A stretch of 64,000 nucleotides of DNA, taken from positions 1-64,000 of the forward strand of contig CAYWBW010000003.1 in assembly GCA_964456745.1 (NCBI GenBank), written 5' to 3'. Source of the DNA: CAYWBW01 sp964456745 (lineage in GTDB: Bacteria > Patescibacteriota > Gracilibacteria > GCA-2401425 > JAJOLG01). This document shows positions 31,073-44,400 of this stretch, one piece after another (within the stretch, counting starts at the first letter, position 1; every line of letters begins with the position of its first letter). The position numbers were made by a program, and so were the translations under genes. The notes under the pieces were generated by a model that searched no databases, was not told the origin of the DNA, and saw only the letters and a program-made list of their open reading frames with translations.

Positions 31073-31645
31073 ATGATAAAAACTACTTATGCTTGATTCT
31101 GGATTAGACATTTAGCCCTATCTATTGATATGGTTTTTTTCCTGTTTTTAGCCACAATAACAATAATTATAATTTGATTTTTATTTTCAGCACTATGATT
31201 TTCAGAAGAAATATATTGAGAAATTATTAGTAATATAATTTGATTTATAGTAAGTGTAAGTTATTTTTCTTTAATGCATTATTATTATGGTCAAACACTA
31301 TGAAAAATGGCCATGTGAGTAAAAGTTGTTAATGTTAAATTAAAAAATATCTCAATATATCAGGCATTTTGAAGATATTTTGCAACAATAGTATCAAGTC
31401 TCCCCCTATTACTATGATTCTTTTGGGCTTGATGGGATAATAAAAAAAGATCTTTTCATGATCTATTAGCAAAAACTCTAGTTATAACTGTAAGAAAAAC
31501 TCCATCATGGGTTGTTATAATTTGAAATATTTTAGTATTAATTGTTTGAATTATCACAATATCTTTAATGATACAAGCAATGATGATATTGCTACAAGAT
31601 CCAGATTTCATTAACACAATTCAAACCACTGAGTGAGTTAATTAA
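31073..31645 (+). CDS. RDD family integral membrane protein
   Basis: A 190-residue product opening with YAGFWIRHLALSIDMVF, the RDD-type first helix with its conserved Arg and Asp, then GQTLGKMAMGVKVVN and LLLGFFWAGWDNKKRSFHDLLAKT, where the third conserved Asp-rich motif lies. Three to four membrane segments are visible. RDD proteins are a broad group, some acting as ion or solute transporters; no specific role can be assigned. It sits between TilS-Maf and ispDF, 25-45 bases from each, and is probably co-transcribed. Confidence 0.85.
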
Positions 31646-31669
31646 TCTAAGCTATTATTCTAATTAACT

Positions 31670-32815
31670 ATGGTATCTGTTATATTACTTGCAGCCTGAA
31701 GCTCAACTAGATTTTGAGACTGAAACAAACTTAAATCACTGCTTTGATGAGTTCCTGTTTTTTTACACTCTCTAGCTAAGTTTTATAAACATCCAGAAAT
31801 TAACGAAATTGTTATCGTATCAACAAAAGAAGAAATTCAAGATTATACCTTGCTTCAAAAAACTTTTCCCAAGGTTAAAGAAGTTATTATCTGATGAAAA
31901 CTTCGTCAAGATTCTGTAGAAAAGTGAGTTGAAAAAGTAACAAATGATATTGTCCTAATTCATAATTGATCTAATCCATGAGTTAGTGAAAAAGAAATAA
32001 ATGATGTAATTAAATGAAGCAAAGAAATATGAGCTTGCGTACCATGATCTTTGGTTGTAAACACACTTAAACAAGCAAGTAAAGATTGACTTATTAAAAA
32101 AACAATTCCTAGAGATGATATATATGAAGTTCAAACACCACAATGAGTTAACACTAAAACATTTAAAACACTAATTTGAAAAGTAAAAAATGAAAAGTGA
32201 AAATCAAAAATTTTTACTGATGATGTTTCTTATTTTGAAGAGGCCAATCTTCCTGTAAAAATAATTCCAGCTTCACAAAGTAATTTTAAAATAACAAGTA
32301 AGCAAGATTTGGATAAAGCTCAAGTGTTTGTAAAACAAGAACTTCTTATTTGAATATGACATGATAGTCATAAATTAATCTTATGAAATAAGCCATTAAC
32401 ACTATGATGAATAGTAATTGAATCTGATTTACATTTTGAAGGAAATTCTGATTGAGATGTATTAATTCATGCAATATGCAACGCGATATGAACTGCCATC
32501 TGAGAATGATCATTATCTCTATATTCAGATAAAATGTGTAAAGACTCAATAAGCGATTCATCAAAATACTTAGAACATATAATTAAAGAAATGAAATCAA
32601 GAGGTTATATAATTTGAAACCTTGCAGCCACAATCGAATGAAAAAATCCAAAACTTGAAAAACACATTATCTCCATTAAAGAAAATTTATCAAAATATTT
32701 AGAATGTAATCCATATCAGATCTGAATTGCTTGTACAAGCTGAGAAGAACTAACAAGTTTTTGAAAATGAGAAGGTTTACAATGTTTTGTGAATATTATT
32801 TTGAAAAAAAGATAA
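31670..32815 (+). CDS. ispDF: Bifunctional IspDF (MEP pathway cytidylyltransferase / cyclodiphosphate synthase)
   Basis: Catalyses two non-consecutive steps of isoprenoid precursor synthesis. The product is 381 residues. IspD (residues 1-~220) starts VILLAAGSSTRFG and has LIHNGSNPGVS and DDIYEVQTPQG. IspF (~222-381) starts GIGHDSHK, with the metal-binding Asp and His, then EGNSDGDVLIHAICNA, SLSLYSDK and an IACTSGEELTSFGKGEG C-terminal active-site segment. The IspF N-terminal His-to-Asn change (NSDGD instead of HSDGD) is worth noting because that His often binds the metal. Between the halves a short A-rich stretch (KVKNEKGKSK) lies within IspD. No ispE or ispC is nearby. Confidence 0.94.
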
Positions 32816-32884
32816 ATGAAGAAAATTATTCAAATAAAAACAGGGTAATTCTTTTTTTGATGCGTTAAACTATAATATTTTTTA

Positions 32885-33589
32885 TTACACTCTTAGCAAA
32901 TCAAGATCCTTCTTATTTAAAATCCTATATTCTCAAACTGGCAAATCTCAAAGTAATAATTTTCACACCCTTATGCGACGAAGTTTTTCAACTCGCAAAC
33001 CAATTGTTCTCATCATCCTTCTAATCTGTCTATTCATTCACTCTCTTAATATTATCGAAAAAGATCTAGAAGATCTTCTTACAACTTGAGTTTTTTGAAC
33101 TGATTTTCAAAAAAGAACTATATTTCAACTTCACAAATAATTCAAATCTTTATCCAAGATTTTATTGTTAACCAAAACTTCATATTCTTTTTCATGTTCA
33201 AAAGAGGGATGAGTAAGTTTATAAGTAAGATCTCAATCATTTGTTAATATTATAAGTCATGTTGTATCTTTATCTAATCTTCAAATAGGATAAACCTTAG
33301 GATTTTCAGGAACTAGGTCAACAACCATGTCATTTTCCATTCTAGTTCTATGGGTTGTAGATACGTATCAAACTGGCTTATTTAACATATAATAAACAAG
33401 TGATTCTTCTTGTTTTTTAAGAGCTTTTCAATCTACTTCAATATTATCTTTATTTGGATCGACTTTTGTTCAAAGCTTAGTAATAACTTCTCCATTAACT
33501 TTTACATTTCAAGCTAATATATATTCTTCAGACTTTCTTCTAGAAGCTACTCACTTGTCTGCCATTGCCTTTTGAAGTCTTATCATCAT
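32885..33589 (-). CDS. RsuA/RluB-type pseudouridine synthase
   Basis: Converts a specific uridine in rRNA to pseudouridine. The product is 234 residues. An N-terminal S4 RNA-binding domain (RLQKAMADKGVASRRKSEEY) is followed by the catalytic domain with YMLNKPVGYVS and the Asp-containing motif PIGRLDKDTTGLIILTNDGD, then the REGMNRQIRRMM motif. It begins 13 bases after the ybaB stop and is probably co-transcribed with it. It cannot be assigned to 16S (RsuA) or 23S (RluB/E/F) from sequence reading. Confidence 0.93.
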
Positions 33590-33602
33590 GCGTGCGTGCT
33601 TC

Positions 33603-33908
33603 CTATTCCATTCATGGCATACCTCACATTCACATGCTTCCTAAAACTCATTTCATTTTTTCTGCAGAAATTTCCTCAGCTTTTTTCTTAGCTTTTTCAA
33701 TTGCCTTTAGTATAGCAGCTTGCAAGGCAGATTTCTTAGAAACATCCATTAATTCATCTGGAATATGAATTGAGATTATCTCCATTTCAGCAGACATTAC
33801 AACAACTACTCAGTCAACTTCCGCTTCAATATGGATTGAAGCAAGTTGTTTTTTAATAGTCTTTGCTTGTTTTTGTAAATTATACAAATCCTTCATTTTA
33901 CCTAACAT
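33603..33908 (-). CDS. ybaB: YbaB/EbfC nucleoid-associated protein
   Basis: A 101-residue product, the usual length. The start MLGKMKDLYNLQKQA is typical and it has a central beta part (VDGVVVVMSAEMEIISIHIP) and a Gly/Met-rich C-terminus (GSMGMGGMPGME) encoded with many TGA codons. It binds DNA and often neighbours recR or dnaX; here it lies upstream of the pseudouridine synthase. Confidence 0.92.
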
Positions 33909-34056
33909 ATTTATTTTAGTTAATTATTAATTTATTATTATAATAGTGTTTATTGATTTTATAATCAAGAACGAGTTTTTTAAATGAAAATTTATTGACT
34001 TTATTTGCAAAATAAATTATTTATTTAGTGATAGTAATAAATTAACCAATTTAAAA

Positions 34057-34869
34057 ATGTCTAAAAAAGAAAATAGAATTAAAAAAGCTAAAGCAAATAA
34101 TCTTATGCAAACATTAGCAAAAATATGAATTTGAGTAGCTGTAATCTTGTTAATTTTTAACTACAGTAACAAAGAAAACTGAGGAGAAAAAGCAGCAATT
34201 AACCAAGCAAGTAATCAACAAAATCAAGAAATTATAAAAAAAGAAGTAGCAGCGCCAAAACTTGAAACATTAAAATTGAATGAAGTTTCTTCGATCGATC
34301 ATATGAAATGAAGTAGCACAGGAGAAATTGTTATTATAGAATATTCTGATTTTCAATGTCCTGCTTGTTATGTTGCATTTAGAATCGTTCAAGACTCATG
34401 GTTTATGATATGATCTAAAGTAAAATTTGTTTATAGACATTTTCCTCTCTCAAGTCTTCACCCTAATGCACAACTTGCAGCACAATTTGCAGAAGCAGCT
34501 TGACTTCAATGAAAATTTTGGGAGATGCATGACAAGATATTTTTTGAACAACAAAAATGGTCATCATCTTCAAATCCATGAGCACTTTTTGAAAGTTACT
34601 GAAAAGAAATTGGTTTAGATCTCAATAAACTAAAGAAAGATGCTAGCTCAAAAGAAGTAATTGCAAAAATAAATCATGACAAACAATCAGCTATATCAAA
34701 TGGGTTAAATCAAACTCCTACTATCCTAGTTAATTGAAAAAAAGTTGATATGCCAAAACATAAGTATGCTTTCATGAATTTAATTACTTTTACCGAAAGA
34801 GAAATGAAATGACTTTGACCTGATTGAAAACCACTTAATTGAAGTTGATCTACTTGAACCTGAAACTAG
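34057..34869 (+). CDS. DsbA-like thioredoxin-fold protein, membrane-anchored
   Basis: A 270-residue product. An N-terminal transmembrane anchor at about residues 22-35 is followed by a linker and a thioredoxin_4/DsbA-like domain starting IVIIEYSDFQCPACY, with the redox motif CPAC at residues 101-104, RHFPLSSLHPNAQLAA, and the cis-proline segment NQTPTILVNGKK. It probably oxidises or isomerises disulfides in exported proteins such as the Cys-containing surface proteins here. The tail GSGSTGTGN is Gly-rich, TGA-encoded. Confidence 0.92.
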
Positions 34870-34902
34870 AAATAGTAAGATTAGAAAAAATCTAAGAAGA
34901 TC

Positions 34903-35003
34903 GTCTTTGCGATGAGCATAATAAAATGAAGTGAAGAAGCAATCCATGTGACAGTTAAATACGTTACTGTATAATGGATTGCTTCGCTTTGCTCGCAAAG
35001 ACA
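34903..35003. repeat. Intergenic palindromic repeat element, copy 2
   Basis: The outer arms GTCTTTGCGA...GAAGCAATCCAT and ATGGATTGCTTCG...TCGCAAAGAC are inverted repeats around an AT-rich core. The arms match the element at 12731. It lies between the convergent DsbA-like and ABC permease genes and may also act as a terminator. Confidence 0.7.
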
Positions 35004-35069
35004 GATGCTTTATATAAATACATAGTTTTATGTTTACGTTCAAGCTATTTTTTTATTAAGCCAAAATAC

Positions 35070-35840
35070 TTAATCCTTAACTCAAACTCCCCTTTTTGTC
35101 ATATAATATGCAACTCAATAAAACAAAAAAGTAATTAATAAAATATATCAAACATCAAATAATACAACTCATTCACTCTTTCAAATATAGGAAAATCTCA
35201 AAAAATCAACCAGTGGAAAAATTGGATTTAAAAATGCAATTTTAGAAAATATTCAAGGAAGCTTTGTAATCTCAAAAAATACTCATCAAAAATAAATAAG
35301 TGGAGTAATAACTATACTTAAAGCAAAATTAATTTTATCAAAATCTTTTAAATAAAGTCATAAAATATATCAAAGACAGGAAAAAATAAAAGAAATCAAA
35401 AATATTCAAACAAAAAATAAAATTCAATTATCAATTGAATATCAAACAAAAACAATTGTGGAAATGTAAGTAAGAAATCATACCAAAAATCCCCTAAAAG
35501 ATCATGCTAGAATATAAGCCATAGATTTCCCAAAACTTGAAATAGGATAAGAATTGAGATCCTGTATAGTATTTTGAAACTTTGAAATAATTAATGAAAA
35601 AGAAGGAGTTTGAAATGAACTAGTAATAGCTCACATTGCACAAAGTCATGGTACTAAAAAACTAAGATAATCAACTCACTCAATTCAGATACTTCTTGTT
35701 TTAAACATTCATCAAAAAACTCAAAGGAATAATATATTTGTAAGAAGTGGAGACAAAATAGTTTGAACATAGATTTTTAAAAATCTATCAACTTCTTTTT
35801 TAAAAAGTGTATAAAATGGAATATAATTATCTATCTGCAT
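35070..35840 (-). CDS. ABC-2 type transporter permease
   Basis: A 256-residue membrane protein with six hydrophobic segments. The pattern (an N-terminal cytoplasmic helix, IYVQTILSPLLTNILFLGVF, and a late LIYFGGVFFEITKLPG segment) is that of the NodJ/ABC-2 exporter family. Its ATG overlaps the end of the ATPase gene by 14 bases, so translation of the two is coupled. The substrate (drug, lipid or polysaccharide) cannot be read from sequence. Confidence 0.9.
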
Positions 35841-36744
35841 TTGATTTATTAATTAGTTTCAAAAAAATATCTTCTAACCTATCTTCTTCAATTTTAATAT
35901 TTAAATAATTAATATCATTTTTGTTTAATAAAAAAAATAATTTATCTAAATTCTTCTTTTTAGTTTTCACATTTAAATTTTCTCAATCAAACTTGTGTTC
36001 AAAGTCTTTCAAAAAATTAAAATTATTTTTTGAAAAATTGTCTCAAAGATGTAAATTAATTCAAACATCTCATCAAAATAATTGCAGAATATTTTCTTTT
36101 TTATCATCTATTAAAATTTTTCAATGATGAATAATTACAATTCTATCACATAAATTTTCAGCCTCTTCTAAGTAATGAGTAGTAAGAAGTATAGTTAGTC
36201 AGTCTTTATGCAATTTCCTTAAAAAATCATAAAGATTTTTTCTAAGCTCAATATCAACTCAAGCAGTAGGCTCATCAAGAATAAAAAATTTCGGCTTATG
36301 AACTAATGCTTTTGCAATTAGAAGCCTTCTTTTCATTCAACCAGAAAGCATTCTTGAATTTGTATGTTTCTTATCCATTAAATGCAAATTCTCAAGCAAG
36401 TAATCAATATATTTCTGATTGTTTTTAATTCAAAAATATCAAGATTGGTTGTTTAAAATTTCATTTACTGTAAAAAAACTATCAAAACTTAATTCTTGCG
36501 AAACAACTCAAATAATCCTTTTTGTTTCAATCTCATTTTGAGCTGTATTCATTCATAAAATCTCAATGTCTCAAGAATCTACTATTACATTTCAACATAT
36601 ACTATTAATGATAGTACTTTTTCAAGCTCAATTGGGTCACAAGAGGGCTAAAAACTCTCAAGACTTAACACTAATAGAAACATCCTTAAGCGCATAAGAC
36701 TTAGCATCTTTATAAGTTTTATTAATCTTATTTAGTTTTAGCAT
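35827..36744 (-). CDS. ABC transporter ATP-binding protein
   Basis: A 305-residue ATPase partner of the adjacent ABC-2 permease. Walker A is LLGPNGAGKSTII with three TGA-encoded glycines. The signature is MLSGGMKRRLLIAKAL, Walker B is KFFILDEPTAGVD, and the H-loop is LLTTHYLEEAE. The C-terminal ~90 residues after the core resemble the DUF4162-type tail of drug-export ATPases. It is the first gene of the pair. Confidence 0.94.
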
Positions 36745-36788
36745 CTAAAACACTATAGTGATTAATCTCTAGAATTAAAAGTCATTAT

Positions 36789-38306
36789 TTACCTTGCATC
36801 TTTTATAAGTCTAGCAAGCCAATAAACCTGCCTTGCATACCGTGCTCAATTATAAACCTTAATTTTTCTTAATAAAGATTTTCTGGAATTAGATAATACC
36901 ATCTCGCTTCATCAATTATTCATACTATAAAAACTTGCCACACTATAAATTGCATCTACCATATTATACAAATCAAGTTTTCAATCTCAGTTTCAATCAT
37001 GTCAGTATTTAAATTTATTTGGCATAAATTGAGTTATTCACATAGCTCAAACATTGTTAGACTTAAAAGACAAAATATTTTGCTTGTTTTTATAAGCCTG
37101 TTTGATTAATCAAGCAAGATATCAAACAGCTCTTTTATTTAACTTCTTAATTCTATTCTCATGAGTAAGTCATTTTTTAAAAAGTGACTTAGGATCAACG
37201 CCAATTGGAACAAATAAATCACTGATTTGTACAGAAATTACAGAGAATGCACTATGAGTCATATACTTATCAATAATACCTTGATTTCAAAGCCTTGTCT
37301 CCATAAAAAGAGTGGCAGCAATTATTTCACGAGAAACATCAAATTTTTTCTCAATATCATCAAATTCTTTTTTATATTTTCACAAAAAATCTAATATAAG
37401 TTTCAGCTTTTTTTCTTCAGCCTTATCTTCTGCCTTTTGATCAATAAGCCTATTTTGCCTATAAGAAGGTTTTACCTTACAGTAAAAATATAATGGTGCA
37501 TGATTGTATATTTTGGATCTATCTTGATTTTGCAATCGATCCATTTCTTTAAATATAGCAATAAGTTCTTTTCTTGGATATCTTGGTTCAAGATTTTTCA
37601 CAACTTCTTCAAATCACGGAGCTAGAACTTCTTTTCAATCTTGATCTTTTTGAAAAAATTCTACTTTTCAATACCTTCTTTGCATTTCATATTCTGTTCT
37701 AAAATTTGCATATTTAGATAAATAACTCAATCAAGATTTATAATTTCTATAAGTATCAAGGCTATATTCAAGTAATCAAAAAACTGTATTTAAGTGCGAA
37801 AAATATTCTTCTCTCGATATTCAAACCCTTTTAGAAATTTCATTTACAATGTTATTTGACCTTAAATTTGGATAAATCTGACTTTTTAAAGAATTTCTAA
37901 ATTCCCTTAAATACATTTTAGCTTTTGTAATTGTAAATGAGATTAATTGCTGATCAGATCAATAACTTACAAAAATAAAAGCCTGCTCATCTTGAAGCGC
38001 ACCATCTATCAAATAATAATATAAACTACTATCTGTATTTGCCCTGAGTCAGATTACCTCTTTATGAGAATTCGTGTTTTTAGTAAAAATCTTTCTTCTT
38101 TCTTTTAAAAGACTGTCATAACTTATCTCTGGCTTTATTTTACTTGGCTCATCATCACCAGGCTGACCAGCACACAGGGAAGATGCATTTATAAAGGTAA
38201 GAAAAGCTATTGAATCAATCACAAATCTTCGCTTCGAAAAATCTATTCTACTATCTACATCATCTTGTCTGTCTACTGACTTTATAGTTAAAGTTGCTTC
38301 TGACAT
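36789..38306 (-). CDS. MltB-like lytic transglycosylase with N-terminal extension
   Basis: A 505-residue product. Residues ~24-45 hold SKRRFVIDSIAFLTFINA, a hydrophobic segment preceded by an Arg pair, like a signal. Residues ~70-300 are helical with no named domain. The C-terminal ~190 residues match the SLT_2/MltB fold: ATLFMETRLGNQG with the catalytic Glu (about residue 334), a long linker, then SNNVGAMGITQFMPNKF, HDGNGDGKLDLYNMVDAIYS and FYSMNNGG. Such enzymes cleave peptidoglycan glycan chains forming 1,6-anhydro ends. Confidence 0.85.
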
Positions 38307-38423
38307 AATAAATAATTAGTATGATAATGAATCATTTTTTGTTATTAGTCAAGTAGTAATACTGGAGAAAAGGGATCCGCATTAAATGTAAAAAAATCAT
38401 AAAGACAAAGTAATGCCTTGTCT

Positions 38424-41400
38424 CTACTGGCTTTCGGAATATTCCAAAGTTTTAATAGCGATCTTTGTAATCTGTCATCTAGTCACCCTATCTCAAGGAC
38501 CAAACAATCAAGATCAATATCAAGAAACTATAGCATGAAGTGCAGCTGTATTTACATAAGAGGAAAACCAATCATCTTCTTTTACATCAGGAAATATTTG
38601 ATTTTTCCACGGTATTAGTTTTATTCATGAAGCTCTTATGATTATCTTCATTGCTTCTGCCCTATTTACACTATCTTGTGGTCTAAAATCACTTAAAATC
38701 ATTCAATCTTGATCATCTAATATTTTTTTAACTAAAGACTCATTATTAAGCATTTTCATAGTCCAATCTCACAATGCTCATCAAGGATTTTTAAGTCATT
38801 TATCTTTCTGATATTTTATTAAAATTCTTTGAGTTTGATCATCATACTTTTTTGTATATTTAATATCATATCAAAGAAATCTTAAAATCTTTTGTGCATT
38901 TTTAATATCGTATTTTGACTTAAGATATTCAAAATCTACCTTTGTTTTAACAACTCAATCTACAATTCAAATTTCTATAGCTTTAGCGAGATATCAAGCA
39001 TACCATTGAGTACTATCTGTATCTCAAAATTTCATATTATACAAATCTCAATCACTTCAATATCAAAAGGTTTCTAATACAATTTTTAATAGCTCCACCC
39101 TTGTTAGCAAACTCTCTGGATAAAATTTATCGTTGCTTTTCAATACCCCTAAAGAATATAACTTTTCTATATAAGTTCTTGACCAATGATTTCAAATATC
39201 TTTAAAAGGAACTTGATCTCATTTCAATCAAGCTGATCTTCTTAAATCAAGTCAATAAGCCAAAACAAATTTTGTAAGATGACTTACATCAACTGAAATT
39301 GTTTCTCATGATTTATCAATCTTTATATTTAAATTTTCTAAATCATATTTCTTTGTATATTCGTTATAAGAATAAACTTGTATATCAGATCTTCTTATTT
39401 TTTTTGATATTCATTTAGTTGAAAGAGTTAAAGTTATCGGTTTAGAAAAATATATAGATTCTCAATCTCTAGATCATATATTAACGCTTCTCAATGGAAC
39501 AGCTTCTCACTTTATACTCGGAAGTTTACTTGATGAAAATACTGAAACATTATTAATAACTCAGTCAAAAATTGTTCAATCCTGTTTTAATATTTTCGTA
39601 TCGTTATTTATTAATATAGAATAATTATGCGATGGATGTTTAATTCTAATTGGCACAGTAGTAGTTCATTCTATTAAATTTTTAAAACTAACATCTTCCT
39701 GAAATTCTACTTCTGACTTATAAGAAGAAGATGGTAAAGAAAAACTTGATCCTCATCATCCTGAGCTTCCTCATCAAATACTTTCTATAACTCCAATTGA
39801 AGTGTTAATAGTACTCTTAGTTGTATCCGACACCCTTGTCACATTTCATGCTTTATCTTTAACTTCATAATAAACTTGTCTCATTCAAGCACTATTAACA
39901 AGTGACCAATCTATCGAAGATTCACACTTCTGCCAAGAAGTCCAAGAAAAATCTTCATTGGAATATCTACACAGATCGACACCACTTTCATCCTGACCAT
40001 CTTTAAATTCAAGATTTAAATATGCCTGATTATTTGCTGCATTTGAATTTATTATTTCAATTGATGCTTGTGGATTGTTATTATCAAGTATACAACTTAT
40101 TTCCTCACTAGTAACAACTCATAAATGATTTATTGTACTAATTGTAATTTTGTTTCAAGTACAACTACTACCAAGTTCAACTCAATAAGTTAGTAGAAAT
40201 TCTCAAGTACTAGACCCACTTGAATATTCTCAAATATAATCAATAGGACTGTCTCAAAAAGCCTCAGAGCCAGAAACACTTACAATACCTGATTCAATAT
40301 CTGAAGATAATACTGAAATATCAATGCTTCATTCATAATTTTCATCATTTTTATAATAAATATCATTTCAATTTACATAAATATAATCTGAATTTTCTGT
40401 AATATTAGAAATTTGAAGTATTGGTAAAGTAGTATCTACCTTTGTTACGCTACTCGAAACAAGCACTGTATCGTTTCAAACATTATCTTTTACGGTATAT
40501 CTAAACATATAACAATATCAATTCTCTGCTGAATAATTATAAGAAGTTGATAATAAAGTCTCATCAATATTAGCATCTTGCCAAGTATTAAATGTTCAAC
40601 AAAAACCTCAAGAATATATAGACTTTTTGTATTCTAATAAATAATCACTATCATTAAAACTCATTCCAGAAACAAGATCTTCTCAAGTAATTATACTTAT
40701 TGGAATTAATCATCATGAATTATATCCATTAGTATAAGATATGGATCAAGATGATGGAGACATAAGATCTAAAGTACATTCAATAGTTAATTTATTTGAA
40801 AGTCATGCACCGTTTATCAGGGAAATTTCAACTATTCCATCTGAACATACGCTTCAAGTTTCTATGCTATATTCTAAAGAATAAGGATAAGTATTACTAG
40901 ATGGTATATCAGCAAAATCTAAAGATCATTCGCTATTACTTATAGATGACTCTAAATCTCACGAAATAGATTGAATAGTAAAATTTGAAGTAGCGTATGA
41001 ATTATTATAATATAATACTCAAGAACTAGTGTTGTAATATATATAAGGCGAACTTTCATCTATTTGCATATTTCACAAATCTGGCTTTGTTGTATCTACT
41101 TTTGTAGTTCCTGTGGTGCTCCAAATGCTTTGATTGCCAACATTATCTTTTACTAGATATCTAAATTGATAACAATATCATCACGAAGAATTAAATTCAT
41201 AATAAGGAGATGAAATCGTTTCTACAACATTTGCTCAAGTCCAAGATTCATATAAGCCACAAACATCATAAGAAAGTGAAGCTTTTCTGTACTCTAATAA
41301 ATAATCATCACTATCAATTGACATAGCAGAAATTGCATCTATTCACTTATTTATAATTGTAACAATAATTCCGGTATCTGTTTCATATCAATCTGTATAA

Positions 41401-44400
41401 TTAATAACTCATCACACGGGTGCATCATTGTCCTCTAAACAAGAAATTAAATTATTACTTGCAAGTCAGGCGTTATTTAATGATGTAATAGACAGCTCAT
41501 CATTTAAACATTTAGATCATTGTTCAATTGAATAATTTAAAATATATAAACCGGTTTCAGATCATGGATTATAAGAACCAGTTAACAAAATTGGATTTTC
41601 TCAAAATCAAGTTGAACCTGACACACTTTTTACCAAGCTATCTCAATCTCATGTGATTACTTCTATATCAAAATTTGATATTAAACTTGATGTATTGCTA
41701 TAATATACTGCCACTCAATCAAAATATATAAATTCAGAATTTTCACTTATATTATATTCTGGAACTATAGGACTAGTTTTATCTACTTTTACGCTACAAA
41801 AATCTGCAACAAAAGTATTTGAAATATAATCTTCAGAAATATATTGATATGCGTAACATCAAATATCTAAGCTAGATTCTCACAAAGTATTTGCTCAAAA
41901 GGCTCAAGTATTTGTAAATGAATTTTCCCATGTACAATTGTTATTCTCTAAAGTTCATGATTTTTTTTGTATAAAGCTGTTATTAATATTAAGTCAAACT
42001 CAAGTATCAGTTCAGGCCTGACCATTAATAACAAAACTTCAATCTGTATCATATTCTCAAGGACATGAAATTAATACTCAACTTGGACTAACATTATCTG
42101 CTGTAATATCAAAACTAGTATTTCCCGTAAGTCACGCACCATTTTCAAATTCTATCACATTAGATTGTGGAGAAAGATCTGTAAATGCTAATATGTCATA
42201 AATAAAATTTTCATATGTACTAACAACTCAAGGAGTATGTATTATTTCTGATCAACTAGAAAATCATGGTAATATATTTGGAAATAACACCTTAGTTACA
42301 AGACTTTCCGAGTCACTTGAAAATGTTTTTACTGTAAATTGTCTAAGTGAAGACATGGTTTTGTAATACAAATTTCTCAATCAAACTAAGTACAAATTAT
42401 TTAAACTTTCATCTATATCATCAATAGTTACAATTGGCTTAGTGGTATCAACCATAAACTCATCTCACTGCTCATCTATATATATAGATTCATTTCAAAC
42501 ATAATCAACAATTTTCCATCAATACTGATAACATGTACTATCTAAAATCTCTCAAGTATCTTCTATATTCGGTAGTGATCAAGTATATGTTGTTTGAACA
42601 TAGTCTCAATAATTAATACATGTTCATCAGGATAAAGATCACTGCCTTCTCATAAGTCTACTTTGTGAATAATCAATTCATACTCATAAATCTATTCAAT
42701 TAGATACCGTAATACTTGGATTAGTAGTAAGTCTAACTATATATTTAGAAAAATAATTCATAGATCCTCAGCTTGGATAAGATCAATCATGTACAACATT
42801 GATATTACAAAAATTAGTTAATTGATTATTTGCTGTTACTTCAATATTTACAGATCATGGATCAATTGTAGCAGAATCAGTCCATTCATATAATTCATCA
42901 TAAGATGAGTCAAAATAATCCGATCATCATAAAAATCAAATTCAAAGTGAAGGAAATGTTAATTTATCTACTCATGATGCAAGCTCGCTTCAGGTTGCAT
43001 AAACCAAAAATGATCATGAAAAATTTGAAGAATAATAAATAGTATTTGATACTATATATTGATACTGTGGATTTAAAGATTTAACAATTGAGCAGTCAAT
43101 TTCTGGAGTACCTGTAGCAACCATTACCTCATTTGTTGATTCCCAAGTACTTATATTTCATACTTTATCTTTTACTGTATATCTAAATTTATAACAATTT
43201 CAATTTTCTGATGTAAAATTATATGACACCGATCAATCCGCTTCGCTTACCAGGCTATCGGTCCATCCTCAATATCATCAACAAACACCATTAGACATTG
43301 ATGCTTTTTGGTATTCAAGTAAGTAATCACTACTATCTGAAGACATTCACGATATATTATCTGTTCATCTACTAACTCCTACTGAAATATTTGTATCTGT
43401 TTCATATCAATCCGTATATGTAATACTTCAAGCAACTGGTGAACTTGCATCTAACTCACAAGACAAAGTAATTCAACTTGTTAATCATGCATTATTTCGT
43501 GAAATTATACTAATATCACCACCTGGACAAATATCTCATTGATCAATACTATAATGCAATGAATAAGGTACAGTGCCATCATTAGGACTATCTTCAAATG
43601 CTGAAGATCAGGCAAGATAATTGATACCACTTTCGGCATCTTCACTTGAAAGATTAATATAAAAATCAGATCAAGTAGCACTAGTATTATTATAGTAAAG
43701 ATTTGATCAATTATAATAAATATAATCTGAATTTTCTGATATTGTATAACTAGGTGTTGTAGGGCTTGTTTTGTCCACTTTAATTACACAAGAATTTTCA
43801 ATATTCTCATTTCAAACCAAATCTACAGAATAATATCTATACTCATAACATCAATTTAAAAGAACTTGATCTAGACTAGTAGAAGAAGCTGGTCATTTAT
43901 TTGAATAATCACTCCATCAACTACAATTATTTCAAGATAATATTCAATCTCTTCTTTGAATAAAACTATTAACAGAATCTAATCAAACTCATGTATCTGT
44001 TCATACTTGCCCATTAATTGTAAACGCTCAATCAGTATCATAGGAACTTGGACAAGATATACTCACAGTTGCTGGTGCAGTATTATCAGACTCAATACTA
44101 AATGATCAAGTATTAGTAAATCATGCATTATTAAAAGAACTTATAATATTTCAACTTTTTGAAAAATTTGTATTAGCTTCAATTGTATATTCTGTTTCAT
44201 AAGGAAAAATAAGATCATCTCAAGCTCATGTAAATCAAGTTCCAATAGCTGGATAATTAACTTTATTTATTCAACTTTCATAATCTATAGTATTAATTTC
44301 AATAGAGAAATTTTTATCTAAATTAGTAGTTTTATAAAACAAAGTTTCAGATCAAGAATTATAATAAATGTACTCTGAATTCTCTGTTATTTGACGTACT

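Noticed and set aside
32973..33140. Short + strand frame (55 residues) with a hydrophobic segment
   Set aside because: It lies antisense inside the C-terminal part of the pseudouridine synthase gene, whose motifs are clear.
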